Shown here: in pieces, positions 11,037 to 20,016 of the stretch
Numbering within the stretch: position 1 is the stretch's first letter
Layout: each line of letters opens with the position of its first letter
Source: Allotamlana fucoidanivorans
Lineage (GTDB): Bacteria > Bacteroidota > Bacteroidia > Flavobacteriales > Flavobacteriaceae
Direction of reading: 5' to 3'
Length of the DNA stretch: 64,000 nucleotides
Assembly (NCBI RefSeq): GCF_006265225.1
Contig: NZ_VDCS01000011.1
Location: forward strand, 62,001-126,000
The notes under the pieces: generated by a model
What the model saw: the letters and a program-made list of their open reading frames with translations, nothing else
Told to the model about the DNA's origin: nothing
Databases searched by the model: none
Made by a program: the position numbers and the translations under genes

Positions 11037-11750
11037 ATGACGCCTGAAGGCAAACTGTACCTTATACCAACAACTTTAGGAGACAATGACCCCTTAGAGG
11101 TTTTACCTGTGTCTGTTAAGCAAATTATTACAGAAATAGACACCTTTATTGTAGAAAACGAAAAAACAGCTAGACGTTTTATTAAAAGAATTTGTCCTGA
11201 AAAATCTCAGCCTTCTCTAAAGATTTTCGTTTTAAATAAGTTTACAGACCCTTCTGATTTACCCTCTTTTATTGAACCTTGCTTAAAAGGAATACACGTA
11301 GGTTTATTATCTGAGGCAGGATGTCCGGGCGTAGCCGATCCTGGTGCAGACGTTGTTCATATAGCGCATAACAAAAACATAAAAATAGTACCTTTAGTTG
11401 GCCCTTCTTCAATTTTATTAGCCCTAATGAGTTCTGGTATGAACGGACAAAGTTTCGCTTTTAATGGTTATCTACCTATTGATAAAGGGGAGCGAAGGTC
11501 GGAAATAAAGCGACTAGAACGTTTGTCTTTTGAACGAAATCAATCTCAAATATTTATTGAAACACCTTATAGAAATAATAAGCTATTAGAAGAATTAGCC
11601 AATCTTTTAGATACACACACGTATATTTGTGTAGCCTGTGATATTACACTACCAACCGAATTTATAAAGACACAGCCTGCCATATTTTGGAAAAAAAATA
11701 AGGTAGATCTTCATAAAAGACCTACCATATTTATTATTGATAAGCGTTAG
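11037..11750 (+). CDS. rsmI: RsmI-like SAM-dependent methyltransferase (short form)
   Basis: This 237-residue protein belongs to the tetrapyrrole-methylase/RsmI superfamily, which includes the enzyme that 2'-O-methylates C1402 of 16S rRNA. The SAM-binding segments LSEAGCPGVADPGADVV and LVGPSSILLALMSSG are clear, as is the IFIETPYRNNKLLEEL segment. It is about 40-50 residues shorter than the usual RsmI, lacking the C-terminal tail, and its N-terminus LYLIPTTLGD differs from the usual LYVVATPIGN. It may therefore be a divergent paralogue whose target is not C1402. It begins one base after the phosphatase stop. Confidence 0.82.
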   Translation: MTPEGKLYLIPTTLGDNDPLEVLPVSVKQIITEIDTFIVENEKTARRFIKRICPEKSQPSLKIFVLNKFTDPSDLPSFIEPCLKGIHVGLLSEAGCPGVADPGADVVHIAHNKNIKIVPLVGPSSILLALMSSGMNGQSFAFNGYLPIDKGERRSEIKRLERLSFERNQSQIFIETPYRNNKLLEELANLLDTHTYICVACDITLPTEFIKTQPAIFWKKNKVDLHKRPTIFIIDKR

Positions 11751-11768
11751 AAACCGCTATACTTTATA

Positions 11769-12434
11769 TTATATTGCTCTCGCTTTTTTATCAGCTTTTA
11801 CAAATGTGGTATCATAGCCTGAAAACCGTTTCATATAATAATACACCGTAGTACCAAATCCGTCGGCAAAATTATCTAAACCATAACTTCTTAAGTATTT
11901 CTTTACCGCTCCAGGCCCCGCTAGGTGTGCCGCAGCCAAAATACCAGACTCCGTTACAATAACACCATTAATGCGCTTACCAACAAAATTTTTAATATCT
12001 CGCCTTAAAATCCACTTGTTTCTAGCTAAATTGGCAACAAAAGCTTTTTCTTGTAATTTGGGATCTTTTAAGAATTTTTGCGTATTATGAATACCTATTA
12101 ACCTTAATGTACTGGCTCCAAATTGATATTTACCCAAATACCCAAACGTATTTACCGAAAAATAATTTCCGCCAGATTCTTTAAATGCTAATGCTTCTTT
12201 AAAACCTACAAAGGATTTCCCTAAATATGGAGAATATTCATAATCTTTATCAATATTCAATGACTTAGTGAAGTCATAATATTGATTTGCCTCACGCTTA
12301 ACGGTATAGTCTAAATCTAAACCTTCCGTTGAATATTTACTCAAATCAATGTGCTTATCAGATTGAATTGAGAAATACAATAGTGTTGATATTGTAAGCA
12401 TGAGAGTCATTAAACTTGCAATATTTTTTACCAT
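11769..12434 (-). CDS. Lysozyme-like/transglycosylase-like exported protein
   Basis: This 221-residue protein has an N-terminal membrane segment (residues 5-23) and a C-terminal lysozyme-like domain. The segment AFKESGGNYFSVNTFGYLGKYQFG resembles soluble lytic transglycosylases; the part KESGGNY holds the likely catalytic glutamate, and YLGKYQFG the following active-site strand. The rest (AAAHLAGPGAVKKYL) also fits the family. It probably cleaves peptidoglycan in the periplasm, or anchors there by its membrane segment. It is convergent with the methyltransferase gene, 18 bases away, and separated from the DUF2279 gene by about 110 bases. Confidence 0.75.
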   Translation of the reverse strand: MVKNIASLMTLMLTISTLLYFSIQSDKHIDLSKYSTEGLDLDYTVKREANQYYDFTKSLNIDKDYEYSPYLGKSFVGFKEALAFKESGGNYFSVNTFGYLGKYQFGASTLRLIGIHNTQKFLKDPKLQEKAFVANLARNKWILRRDIKNFVGKRINGVIVTESGILAAAHLAGPGAVKKYLRSYGLDNFADGFGTTVYYYMKRFSGYDTTFVKADKKARAI

Positions 12435-12545
12435 AGTTTTAAATTTTTTCAGCGTATTTTTAAACTGAAATACACCTTGAAATTTGAGCGTGCAAAATTA
12501 GATTTTTTTTCAATAACTTCAAAATTAATCGATTATGTGTATTTT

Positions 12546-13448
12546 TTAAATGTAGAATAGATGAAATACACACGTATTTTTGCTAAATTCTAAGGTAGGT
12601 AAAGGTATTTTTATCATATTAAAAACATCAAAAACAGTATTGATAAATTTAGAGTTTGTCTGTATAGCACTGAGATTGATATCGAGGCTAAGAAAATATT
12701 GTCTATACGGCATATCTCCTATAAATAGCGGAGTTTCAGAACTTTTCCCCTTATAAAGCATCCCTTCAGCCCCATAGCCTACAGCAACATTAAACCAACT
12801 AGGTATTTTACTTGTTTTAAAAAAAGATTTCAAGTTTACGCTAAGCCAATAGGTTTGACCATTGTAATCTTTTAAAGCTTGTTCTAGAGTAGAAGTTCCG
12901 AATTTATCAGGCTGTATTTGGCTGTACTTTGTATGATAAAAAGAGTATTTTAGTGCAATTCGCTGCTCATTCCACAATAATTCTTGCCCAATATACAACC
13001 CCGAACCAGCCGCATTGGCCAAAACATCACCCCAGGAAAAACCCCATTCTTTTGAATGACCATCTAAAATTTCAACAGCAGTTAAAAACGTAAACCCTAA
13101 GGTTGCTCCATAAATAAGCTGATGCTTTTTACTAACACCACTCCAATTTAATAATTGTGCTCCGTGCTTACCCAATTGATACGATGTAAACGCATGCCCC
13201 AATTTATCCATTTGCAACCATGCGTTGTTATCGTTTACTGTATGAAACTTTGAACGCTCATAATCTGCATACCATAATTGATTTAAACCAATTAAAGTTA
13301 CGCCACCAATTGCAACTTCAGAAATGATAACCGCATTACGCCTTTTTACATTTAAAGTATCGCTTGGAGTAAAAAAAGTTTCAAACTTAGATTGAGCATG
13401 TATTATAATAGGGAAAAGTATAAATAAAATGTATCTACCCCCTTTCAA
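12546..13448 (-). CDS. DUF2279 (YfiM-like) outer-surface protein
   Basis: This 300-residue protein starts with a signal peptide (ILFILFPIIIHAQ) and matches the DUF2279/YfiM family. The family core is visible as LQMDKLGHAFTSYQLGK and WGFSWGDVLANAAGSGLY. The remaining sequence is beta-rich and amphipathic, suggesting an outer-membrane or periplasmic location. No function is established. It follows mltG closely (5 bases) on the same strand, so it belongs to the dapF-GNAT-mltG-DUF2279 group, which may relate to the cell envelope. Confidence 0.78.
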   Translation of the reverse strand: MKGGRYILFILFPIIIHAQSKFETFFTPSDTLNVKRRNAVIISEVAIGGVTLIGLNQLWYADYERSKFHTVNDNNAWLQMDKLGHAFTSYQLGKHGAQLLNWSGVSKKHQLIYGATLGFTFLTAVEILDGHSKEWGFSWGDVLANAAGSGLYIGQELLWNEQRIALKYSFYHTKYSQIQPDKFGTSTLEQALKDYNGQTYWLSVNLKSFFKTSKIPSWFNVAVGYGAEGMLYKGKSSETPLFIGDMPYRQYFLSLDINLSAIQTNSKFINTVFDVFNMIKIPLPTLEFSKNTCVFHLFYI

Positions 13449-13453
13449 ACGTC

Positions 13454-14497
13454 CTATTTGTTTATACCCTGTGATGACAAATACCTTTGATAAGCTCTGG
13501 CATTCATATTGTGTTGAGATAAGGTTTTAGCAAACTTATGAAAACCTAAACGCTTCGCATCAGCAGCAAAATATAAATACTTATGGGTTTCAGAATTTAA
13601 AACCGCATCAATGGCCGATATATCCGGCATAGCTATTAAGCCTGGAGGAAGCCCTCTATGCTTGTAGGTGTTGTAAGGCGAATCAATGTCTTTATGAATA
13701 TTAAGAACACGTTTTATAACGGTATCTTTATATTTAGGTAATTGATAGGCTGCAAACTTTAAGGTAGGATCTGCTTGAAGTGGCATTCCAATCCTTAGCC
13801 TATTCAAATAAACGCCTGCAATACGAGGTTGTTCTTGAGCTTGTTTAGATTCTTCGTGCACAATGGAAGCTAATGTCATCACTTCATCAGGAGCCATACC
13901 AATAGCCTTTGCTTTTTCTAATCTGGCACTATTCCAAAAACGTTTATATTCGGTCAACATTTTTTCTCGAAAGGTTTGCGCAGAGGTATTCCAATAAAAC
14001 TCATAACTATTTGGAATATACATACCTAGGGCTGTTGCTTCAGTAAATCCGTTTTCTTTAAGAAATGTAGCATCTTTCATCACCTCTATTAACGAAATAC
14101 TATCTGCCTCAATTTGCATAGACACTCTTCCCGCCAACTTCTCAAGAGACTCTTGATTATTAAAAGCTAATTTTATGGGTAGATTTCTACTTCTAATGGA
14201 GTTTATAATATCATTGTTGGTCATCCCCTTTTTAATCTCATACCTTCCCGCCTTGATATTTGAAGAGTACTCTTTCCTTTCAGCCAAATCATCAAATGAA
14301 TCTATGTCTAACAACAGAGGTTCTAACTGACTTCTAACCTCCTGATAAGTGGCATTAGTTGGAATAAAAACATATGCAGATTCATTATTGAATGCCGTAT
14401 TAGGCTTCAACATTGCCTTATAAACAAAATTGGCAAAAAAAGCGGCTGCAATAAGCCCCAAAATAGCTGTAGCTAAAAGTATTTTTTTAATGTACAT
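13454..14497 (-). CDS. mltG: Endolytic murein transglycosylase MltG
   Basis: MltG cleaves nascent glycan strands in the inner membrane and so sets their length. The protein has one N-terminal membrane segment (residues 5-26), a LysM-like subdomain (residues 40-105, AGRYEIKKGMTNNDII) and the YceG catalytic domain. The catalytic glutamate lies in LASIVHEESKQ (Glu215/Glu216), followed by RIAGVYLNRLRIGMPLQADP and the SPYNTYKHRGLPPGLIAMP region (shown here in part: YNTYKHRGLPPGLI). The length of 347 residues is normal. Its ATG directly abuts the stop of the upstream acetyltransferase, so the genes are one operon. Confidence 0.95.
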   Translation of the reverse strand: MYIKKILLATAILGLIAAAFFANFVYKAMLKPNTAFNNESAYVFIPTNATYQEVRSQLEPLLLDIDSFDDLAERKEYSSNIKAGRYEIKKGMTNNDIINSIRSRNLPIKLAFNNQESLEKLAGRVSMQIEADSISLIEVMKDATFLKENGFTEATALGMYIPNSYEFYWNTSAQTFREKMLTEYKRFWNSARLEKAKAIGMAPDEVMTLASIVHEESKQAQEQPRIAGVYLNRLRIGMPLQADPTLKFAAYQLPKYKDTVIKRVLNIHKDIDSPYNTYKHRGLPPGLIAMPDISAIDAVLNSETHKYLYFAADAKRLGFHKFAKTLSQHNMNARAYQRYLSSQGINK

Positions 14498-15022
14498 TTA
14501 ATGATTAATAAGCTGAAATAAATATTCGTTTTTATATTCTCCGTTAACTAAATTCCAATCCTTTTTCAAGCCTACTTCTATAAATCCTTTGCTTAAAAAT
14601 AGTTTAAGACTGGCTTCATTGTCTTCTGAAATACAACAATGCAGTTGATGTAATGCTAAATGTGAAAAACTATACTTTATAAGTAAATCTAGTGCTTCGC
14701 TACCGTAACCTTTGAATCGATCTTCAAAATTTTTCACTAAAATACCTAAACCTGCCCTTCTATTCTTAAAATCAAAATCAAACAAATCAATCAAACCTAG
14801 AGGCTCATCTTTATAATTTGATATAACAAGTCGCAATTGCTTAACCTCAAAAATATCTTTGTGTGCATTTTCAAGATATTGTTTGATTAAAAATCTAGAA
14901 TAAGGTGTTTGCGTGCAACTAATTTCCCAGATAGATTCATCATTTTCTACCTGGTAAATAAATTCTAAATCTTCAGGTTCTAAGGCACGAAGGTAAATAT
15001 GTTCTCCTTTTAGAGTTATCAT
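14498..15022 (-). CDS. RimJ/RimL-type GNAT acetyltransferase
   Basis: This 174-residue protein is a RimJ/RimL-like acetyltransferase, a group that acetylates ribosomal protein N-termini, aminoglycosides or spermidine. The start LKGEHIYLRALEPEDLEFIYQ is typical (given here as IYLRALEPEDLEF), the acetyl-CoA loop is DRFKGYGSEALDLL, and the C-terminal part contains NEASLKLFLSKGFIEVG. The substrate cannot be predicted. The ATG overlaps the dapF stop (ATGA) and its own stop abuts the mltG start. The same arrangement of dapF, acetyltransferase and mltG argues for co-transcription. Confidence 0.87.
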   Translation of the reverse strand: MITLKGEHIYLRALEPEDLEFIYQVENDESIWEISCTQTPYSRFLIKQYLENAHKDIFEVKQLRLVISNYKDEPLGLIDLFDFDFKNRRAGLGILVKNFEDRFKGYGSEALDLLIKYSFSHLALHQLHCCISEDNEASLKLFLSKGFIEVGLKKDWNLVNGEYKNEYLFQLINH

Positions 15023-15792
15023 ATACTTCCCTTAAAAACAAAAGTTGCTGGCCCAATTAACCATACATTTTTATACTCACCATTTTGCGTATCAAAACAC
15101 ACTTCAAGTTCACCGCCTTCCACGCTAAGCTTAACATGATTAGTGTTAACTTCTCCCATAGCGTGCATAGCAATGGCTACCGCTGTAGCTCCCGTACCAC
15201 ATGACAAAGTTTCATCTTCAACACCGCGCTCATACGTTCTTACCCTAAACGTATTTTCTGAAATTTTCTTTACAAAATTCACGTTTGCTCCGGCCTCATT
15301 ATATGGTGCTCCATATCTTATTTTTGCGCCTTCTTTTTTAATATCAAACGCTTGGATTTGATCCTCAAATTGAACGTGATGTGGCGAACCTGTATTTAAA
15401 AACACGTAATTTTCATAAGTTTCAATAGTATCAACATCAACCATTTGTAACTTCACAATACCATCTTTAATGGTTGCATGATGTAAGCCGTCAACAGCCT
15501 CAAAAACAGCTTTGTCTGAAATAACCCCTAACTGTTGTGCAAAAGCAACAAGGCATCTACCACCATTACCACACATAGAACTTTCATTTCCATCAGCGTT
15601 GTAATACACCATTTTAAAATCATATTCTGGGTGATTTTCAAGAAGAATTAATCCATCGGCGCCTATGCCAAAACGTCGGTCACACATAAAGGCGACCTGT
15701 TTGGTATCATTTTTGTCAAAATTTTGTTGACGATTATCAATCATCACAAAATCATTTCCAGTTCCTTGATATTTATAAAACGTTTGCTGCAT
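15019..15792 (-). CDS. dapF: Diaminopimelate epimerase DapF
   Basis: DapF interconverts LL- and meso-diaminopimelate, the last step before meso-DAP enters peptidoglycan or lysine synthesis. The 257-residue protein has both catalytic cysteines: Cys74 in SSMCGNGGRC and Cys198 in TLSCGTGATAVA. The start FYKYQGTGNDFVMIDNR is also characteristic (in part, QGTGNDFVMID). It is the first gene of the minus-strand group dapF-GNAT-mltG-DUF2279 and has a good -7 element at 15803-15810. Confidence 0.97.
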   Translation of the reverse strand: MQQTFYKYQGTGNDFVMIDNRQQNFDKNDTKQVAFMCDRRFGIGADGLILLENHPEYDFKMVYYNADGNESSMCGNGGRCLVAFAQQLGVISDKAVFEAVDGLHHATIKDGIVKLQMVDVDTIETYENYVFLNTGSPHHVQFEDQIQAFDIKKEGAKIRYGAPYNEAGANVNFVKKISENTFRVRTYERGVEDETLSCGTGATAVAIAMHAMGEVNTNHVKLSVEGGELEVCFDTQNGEYKNVWLIGPATFVFKGSI

Positions 15793-15802
15793 ATTTTTTT
15801 TG

Positions 15803-15810
15803 CAAATATA
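15803..15810 (-). promoter_or_regulatory. -7 element of dapF
   Basis: The minus strand reads TATATTTG, an exact TAnnTTTG match, 11 bases before the dapF ATG. The transcript would have a leader of only a few bases. No TTTG is seen at the matching -33 position. Confidence 0.45.
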
Positions 15811-15917
15811 TAAATATTAAACCGTAAATGTGGCGTGTTAAATCGTCGTTAAAGTTGAATTTAAAATTCAATAAATATTTAATTTTAATGTTAATGAATA
15901 AAACTTAAATGCATATT

Positions 15918-17318
15918 ATGAAGAAGATTATAACATTAGTTTTGGTTTCAGCTTTAGGTGGTATTTTTACTTTAGGCGCTTATAAACTATTTATACAAGA
16001 CAACAAACCTGTGGTTGTTACAGCAGATACTAGTCCTGCTTTTTTACCAACCAGTAATTTAAACACCTTGCTAAAAACGGGTGAAGCACCAGATTTTGTT
16101 AGTGCTGCCGAAAATACGGTTAACGCTGTAGTTCATGTAAAAAATGTTACTATGAGTTCTGGTCAAATGAGCTTTCAGGATTTCTTTTACGGAAGAAGTT
16201 CACCAAAGGCTCAGGTTGGCACAGGGTCTGGGGTTATTATTAATGCTGATGGTTATATTATTACGAATAACCATGTTATCAATAATGCACAGGAACTATC
16301 TGTAACATTAAACAATAATAAGACCTATAAAGCTGAATTGGTTGGGGCCGATCCAAAAACTGACATCGCTTTATTAAAAATAGAAGCTGATGAAGATTTA
16401 CCTTTTGTAACTTTCGCTGATTCAGATACCGCAAAAGTTGGTGAATGGGTATTGGCTGTTGGCAATCCATTTAATTTAACATCAACGGTAACTGCTGGTA
16501 TTATCAGTGCAAAATCAAGAGATTTATCAGGAACCAGTGCACAGTCTTTTATACAAACTGATGCCGCTGTAAATCCAGGAAATTCTGGTGGTGCTTTAGT
16601 AAATACCAATGGTGAACTTGTGGGTATTAATACGGCTATTACCTCGCAAACAGGATCTTATATTGGATATTCATTTGCTGTACCTAGTAATATTGCTAGA
16701 AAAGTGGTTGAAGACATCATGGAATATGGCAATGTTCAAAATGGTATTTTAGGTATTCAAGGTGGTGCCCTTAATAGTGACATTGCTGAGCGTATTGGGG
16801 TTAGTGATACCGAAGGCGTTTACGTAGATAGTGTAGTTGAAGATTCAGGTGCCGATAAAGCCGGCTTACAAAAAGGAGATATTATTAAAGAGATTGACGA
16901 CATAAAAGTTTCCAAGTTTTCAGATTTAACTGGGCATTTAAGTGCCAAACGTCCTAATGATGTGGTTAACTTAAAACTTTCAAGAGATGGTAAAATTAAA
17001 ACAGTTGCTGTAACCTTAGCAAAAAACGAAACTATCACTATGCCATTAGTGGGAAGAATAAAAAATGCTAAAGCAACTGATTTAAAAAAATACCGTGCTG
17101 AAAATGGGGTTAAAATTATTCAGCTGAATGAAGAATACGAAGAATATTGGAAAAATAACGGGGTAACTCAAGGTTGTATTATTACAGCTATTAACGGGGT
17201 TAAAATCAATTCTGTTGATGATGTTCAGCGTGTTCTAAAAAACAAATCGCTTTATGAATCATTGAAAATAGAGTTGATTAATGAGCAAGGAGAAAAAGAG
17301 CGTTACAACTTCAGATAA
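15918..17318 (+). CDS. htrA: HtrA/DegP-type periplasmic serine protease
   Basis: This protein degrades or refolds damaged envelope proteins. The catalytic triad is in NNHVINN (His), KTDIALLK (Asp) and GNSGGALVN (Ser), at residues 119, 149 and 223 counted from the chosen start. Two PDZ domains follow, near residues 265-365 (EGVYVDSVVEDSGADKAGLQ, in part GADKAGLQKGDII) and 375-466. An N-terminal hydrophobic segment exports or anchors it. I chose the ATG at 15918 (MKKIITLVLVS) because it gives a standard signal sequence; an ATG three codons earlier (15909) cannot be excluded. The gene stands alone and ends in a strong terminator. Confidence 0.95.
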   Translation: MKKIITLVLVSALGGIFTLGAYKLFIQDNKPVVVTADTSPAFLPTSNLNTLLKTGEAPDFVSAAENTVNAVVHVKNVTMSSGQMSFQDFFYGRSSPKAQVGTGSGVIINADGYIITNNHVINNAQELSVTLNNNKTYKAELVGADPKTDIALLKIEADEDLPFVTFADSDTAKVGEWVLAVGNPFNLTSTVTAGIISAKSRDLSGTSAQSFIQTDAAVNPGNSGGALVNTNGELVGINTAITSQTGSYIGYSFAVPSNIARKVVEDIMEYGNVQNGILGIQGGALNSDIAERIGVSDTEGVYVDSVVEDSGADKAGLQKGDIIKEIDDIKVSKFSDLTGHLSAKRPNDVVNLKLSRDGKIKTVAVTLAKNETITMPLVGRIKNAKATDLKKYRAENGVKIIQLNEEYEEYWKNNGVTQGCIITAINGVKINSVDDVQRVLKNKSLYESLKIELINEQGEKERYNFR

Positions 17319-17340
17319 GTTGTTCTCAATTATAAGAGAT

Positions 17341-17381
17341 AACCCTTCAAAACCGAGTGAATTTTGAAGGGTTATTTTTTT
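17341..17381 (+). terminator. Rho-independent terminator after htrA
   Basis: AACCCTTCAAAA and TTTTGAAGGGTT form a perfect 12-base-pair stem around a 9-base loop, followed by TATTTTTTT. It lies 22 bases after the htrA stop. Confidence 0.9.
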
Positions 17382-17462
17382 CTTAAAACCTTTTACGAAA
17401 ACGTTTGAAATATGGTATTTTAGTCGAAAATTTTATTCAAAACTAAACTACAACAAAACACT

Positions 17463-18911
17463 ATGAGTTCTAACAAAACTTATGAAAACGAATTGGCTTT
17501 TCAAGCCGATAGAAGGAAAGCAACCGTTGAATTTATAAAAATTATAAGTGACCTTTGGTATGACAGATCCATTGAACTTGTTCTTTTTAGAAATCAACTT
17601 ATTGACCGAACGGTGAGTCAAATTTTAAATCTTCATGACTATGCTGGCAAATTTGTTCAAAAACCTATCTCCATTTTTGATTCGGTAGAAATCGCTCAAG
17701 CCATAAAAAGCTTAAACATTCCTCCTGCTAAGCTTGATATAGGTAAACTTACCTATGAATATCACCTTGAAGAAAACCAGCACAATAACGCTACAGCGTT
17801 TATAGCTAGAAAGCTTAAGGACGCTAGAAAAAATGGAGAGATTGCTCCTAAAGATGTCATTCTGTACGGCTTTGGTAGAATAGGACGACTCATTGCTAGA
17901 GAACTCATGACAAGAACAGGATCGGGAAGCCAATTAAGACTAAGAGCCATTGTGACACGGGGAGACATCACTGCCGAAATTTTAAAAAAAAGAGCCTCTC
18001 TCTTAAGAAACGATTCGGTTCATGGTGATTTTCCAGGAACAGTTTCAACAGATATTGATAAAAATGCTTTGATTATTAATGGAACAACGGTTTATGTTAT
18101 CTCAGCAAATTCACCTGAAAACATGGACTATACAAAATACAGTATCAATAATGCCTTAGTTATAGATAATACAGGTGCCTTTAGAGATAAAATATCGTTA
18201 GGCAAGCATTTAAAATCTAAAGGAGTAGATAAAGTCCTGTTGACCGCGCCCGGTAAAGAAATCCCCAATATAGTATATGGCGTAAACCACAAAGCATACA
18301 ACCCTGATACTATTGACATTTTTTCAGCAGCATCCTGCACAACGAATGCCATTACCCCTGTTTTAAAAGTCATTGAAGATTCATTTGGAGTAAAAAACGG
18401 GCATCTTGAAACGATTCATGCCTACACCAATGACCAAAATTTAGTTGATAATTTTCATAAAAAATACCGACGTGGTCGTGCAGCGGGACTCAACATGGTG
18501 ATTACAGAAACTGGAGCAGGCCAAGCCGTAGCCAAAGCACTTCCCAGTTTGGAAGGAAAACTAACTTCAAATGCTATTAGAGTACCCGTTCCTAATGGTT
18601 CTTTAGCGATTCTTAATTTAGAATTAGAAACAAAAACCAGCTTAAATGGTGTTAATACCATTCTTAAAAAATATGCCCTGGAAGGTGATTTAGTGGAGCA
18701 AATAAAATTTGAATTGAGTGACGAATTAGTTTCTAGCGATATTGTTGGAAGTTCTGCTCCTTCAATATACGATAGTAAAGCCACTATTGTAAGAGCCGAT
18801 GGAAAAAATATTATTATTTACATTTGGTATGACAATGAATATGGCTACAGCCATCAAGTGGTTAGATTAGCAAAATATATTGCCAAAGTAAGACGTTATA
18901 CTTATTATTAA
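17463..18911 (+). CDS. gap: Glyceraldehyde-3-phosphate dehydrogenase, long form
   Basis: This enzyme oxidises glyceraldehyde 3-phosphate in glycolysis (or the reverse in gluconeogenesis). The 482-residue protein carries an N-terminal extension of about 130 residues before the NAD(P)-binding Rossmann start YGFGRIGRLIAREL. The catalytic cysteine is Cys292 in SAASCTTNAITP, and the C-terminal WYDNEYGYSHQVVRL is standard. The long form is a known GAPDH type of Bacteroidota and some other bacteria; it may serve a gluconeogenic role, which I infer from related long forms. It is transcribed alone, between two hairpin terminators. Confidence 0.95.
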   Translation: MSSNKTYENELAFQADRRKATVEFIKIISDLWYDRSIELVLFRNQLIDRTVSQILNLHDYAGKFVQKPISIFDSVEIAQAIKSLNIPPAKLDIGKLTYEYHLEENQHNNATAFIARKLKDARKNGEIAPKDVILYGFGRIGRLIARELMTRTGSGSQLRLRAIVTRGDITAEILKKRASLLRNDSVHGDFPGTVSTDIDKNALIINGTTVYVISANSPENMDYTKYSINNALVIDNTGAFRDKISLGKHLKSKGVDKVLLTAPGKEIPNIVYGVNHKAYNPDTIDIFSAASCTTNAITPVLKVIEDSFGVKNGHLETIHAYTNDQNLVDNFHKKYRRGRAAGLNMVITETGAGQAVAKALPSLEGKLTSNAIRVPVPNGSLAILNLELETKTSLNGVNTILKKYALEGDLVEQIKFELSDELVSSDIVGSSAPSIYDSKATIVRADGKNIIIYIWYDNEYGYSHQVVRLAKYIAKVRRYTYY

Positions 18912-18952
18912 AAAATGATGATCTAAATTAAAATTTAAAACGTATATAAATC

Positions 18953-18975
18953 AGCCTCATTTTATGAGGCTTTTT
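18953..18975 (+). terminator. Rho-independent terminator after gap
   Basis: AGCCTCAT and ATGAGGCT form a perfect 8-base-pair stem around TTT, followed by a run of T. It lies 42 bases after the gap stop codon. Confidence 0.88.
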
Positions 18976-19050
18976 GAATATTATAAGCATTTAATAAACA
19001 ATATTTTATAAATTGCGCAACCAAAATAAACCATTAAAGCATTCCGAAAA

Positions 19051-19659
19051 ATGAATTTTATAAAGTCTTTACTTGTTATTCTTTTCTCTTTTTTATTTTC
19101 AATGACCTCATTTTCACAAGTAAAAAGTGAGGATGACAATCTCTCTCTTAACAGCGGTACTATAGATAACCAATTTGAATTTGTAATAAGAAAATCAAAT
19201 AACTATCAAAATTACAAAGTAGTTAACAAAAGCTGGTTATACACCTTAAAAGCACATACTTTAGATACCCTAAAAGCTGTGCATAAAGACTTAAACGAAA
19301 CAAGAAGCGTTGTAAAACAACAGGCTCAAGAAATTTCAGATTTGCAAAGCAATCTTTCAAATACGAAGATGGATTTAGACCAAACAAATATTGAAAAGAA
19401 TAGTATGGCCTTATTTGGTATGCAAATGAGTAAAACCAATTACAATGTGCTAATGTGGTCTATAATTGGTGCCCTATTAGCCTTATTGTTATTTTTTATT
19501 TATAAGTTTAAAAACAGTAATGCAATAACTACCGAAGCCAGAAGAAATTTAGCAGAAATTGAAGAAGAGTTTGACGAGCACAGACGAACGGCATTAGAGC
19601 GCGAGCAGAAAGTACGACGTCAATTACAAGACGAAATAAACAAGCAAAAGAAAGGATAA
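19051..19659 (+). CDS. Coiled-coil membrane protein of unknown function
   Basis: I do not recognise a characterised family. The 202-residue protein has a signal peptide (VILFSFLFSMTSFSQ), a helical periplasmic part with heptad-like sequence (residues 70-120, VKQQAQEISDLQSNLSN), one membrane span at residues 137-152 (WSIIGALLALLLFFIY), and a charged cytoplasmic coiled coil (residues 165-202, ending in KKG). Proteins of this layout are common in Flavobacteria and have carried the name tRNA (guanine-N1)-methyltransferase, for which nothing in this sequence gives support. It is flanked by a terminator upstream and is monocistronic. Confidence 0.7.
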   Translation: MNFIKSLLVILFSFLFSMTSFSQVKSEDDNLSLNSGTIDNQFEFVIRKSNNYQNYKVVNKSWLYTLKAHTLDTLKAVHKDLNETRSVVKQQAQEISDLQSNLSNTKMDLDQTNIEKNSMALFGMQMSKTNYNVLMWSIIGALLALLLFFIYKFKNSNAITTEARRNLAEIEEEFDEHRRTALEREQKVRRQLQDEINKQKKG

Positions 19660-19777
19660 ATTTGCTTCTATAACCTGTCAAAGTTTCATGTTAATGTTGT
19701 GTATTAATTTGGAACGCCATTTGTATAAAAAACAATACGTCAATTTTTTATAGTTTAATTTTTAAAAATTTTAGATT

Positions 19778-19960
19778 ATGGAGAAAAAACCTATTGTTGT
19801 TCAACTTGTTGGCCAAGACCAGCAACATTACTTAATCAAATTTCCAAATTTAGAGATTCCTGTTAAAGTGAATCAAAACCTTTTTATGAAAATGAAGTTC
19901 AGCCAAGAGTACTTGTTTTCAAATTTAAATACCACGGTATCCCATTCAAATTCTGCATAG
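19778..19960 (+). CDS. Small conserved-looking protein, 60 residues
   Basis: This short gene encodes a soluble protein without a signal peptide or membrane segment. Its sequence (VVQLVGQDQQHYLIKFPNLE in part) reads like one compact beta-sheet domain. I recognise no family. Support for its being real: it starts with ATG, has its own upstream gap of 118 bases, ends just before a strong terminator at 19984-20016, and has normal codon use. It could be a small regulatory or ribosome-associated factor; that is only a possibility. Confidence 0.6.
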   Translation: MEKKPIVVQLVGQDQQHYLIKFPNLEIPVKVNQNLFMKMKFSQEYLFSNLNTTVSHSNSA

Positions 19961-19983
19961 GCTAAAAAAACAGATTATATTTA

Positions 19984-20016
19984 GGTTGAGTTTTACTTCA
20001 AAACTCAACCTTTTTT
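19984..20016 (+). terminator. Terminator after the 60-residue gene
   Basis: GGTTGAGTTTT and AAAACTCAACC form a perfect 11-base-pair stem around ACTTC, followed by TTTTTT. The T run is on the plus strand, so it serves the small gene; it may also act on the convergent stress-protein gene. Confidence 0.88.

Noticed and set aside
18455-18784. Minus-strand open frame inside the GAPDH gene
   Set aside because: It is an antisense shadow of a well-supported gene; the sequence has no family features.
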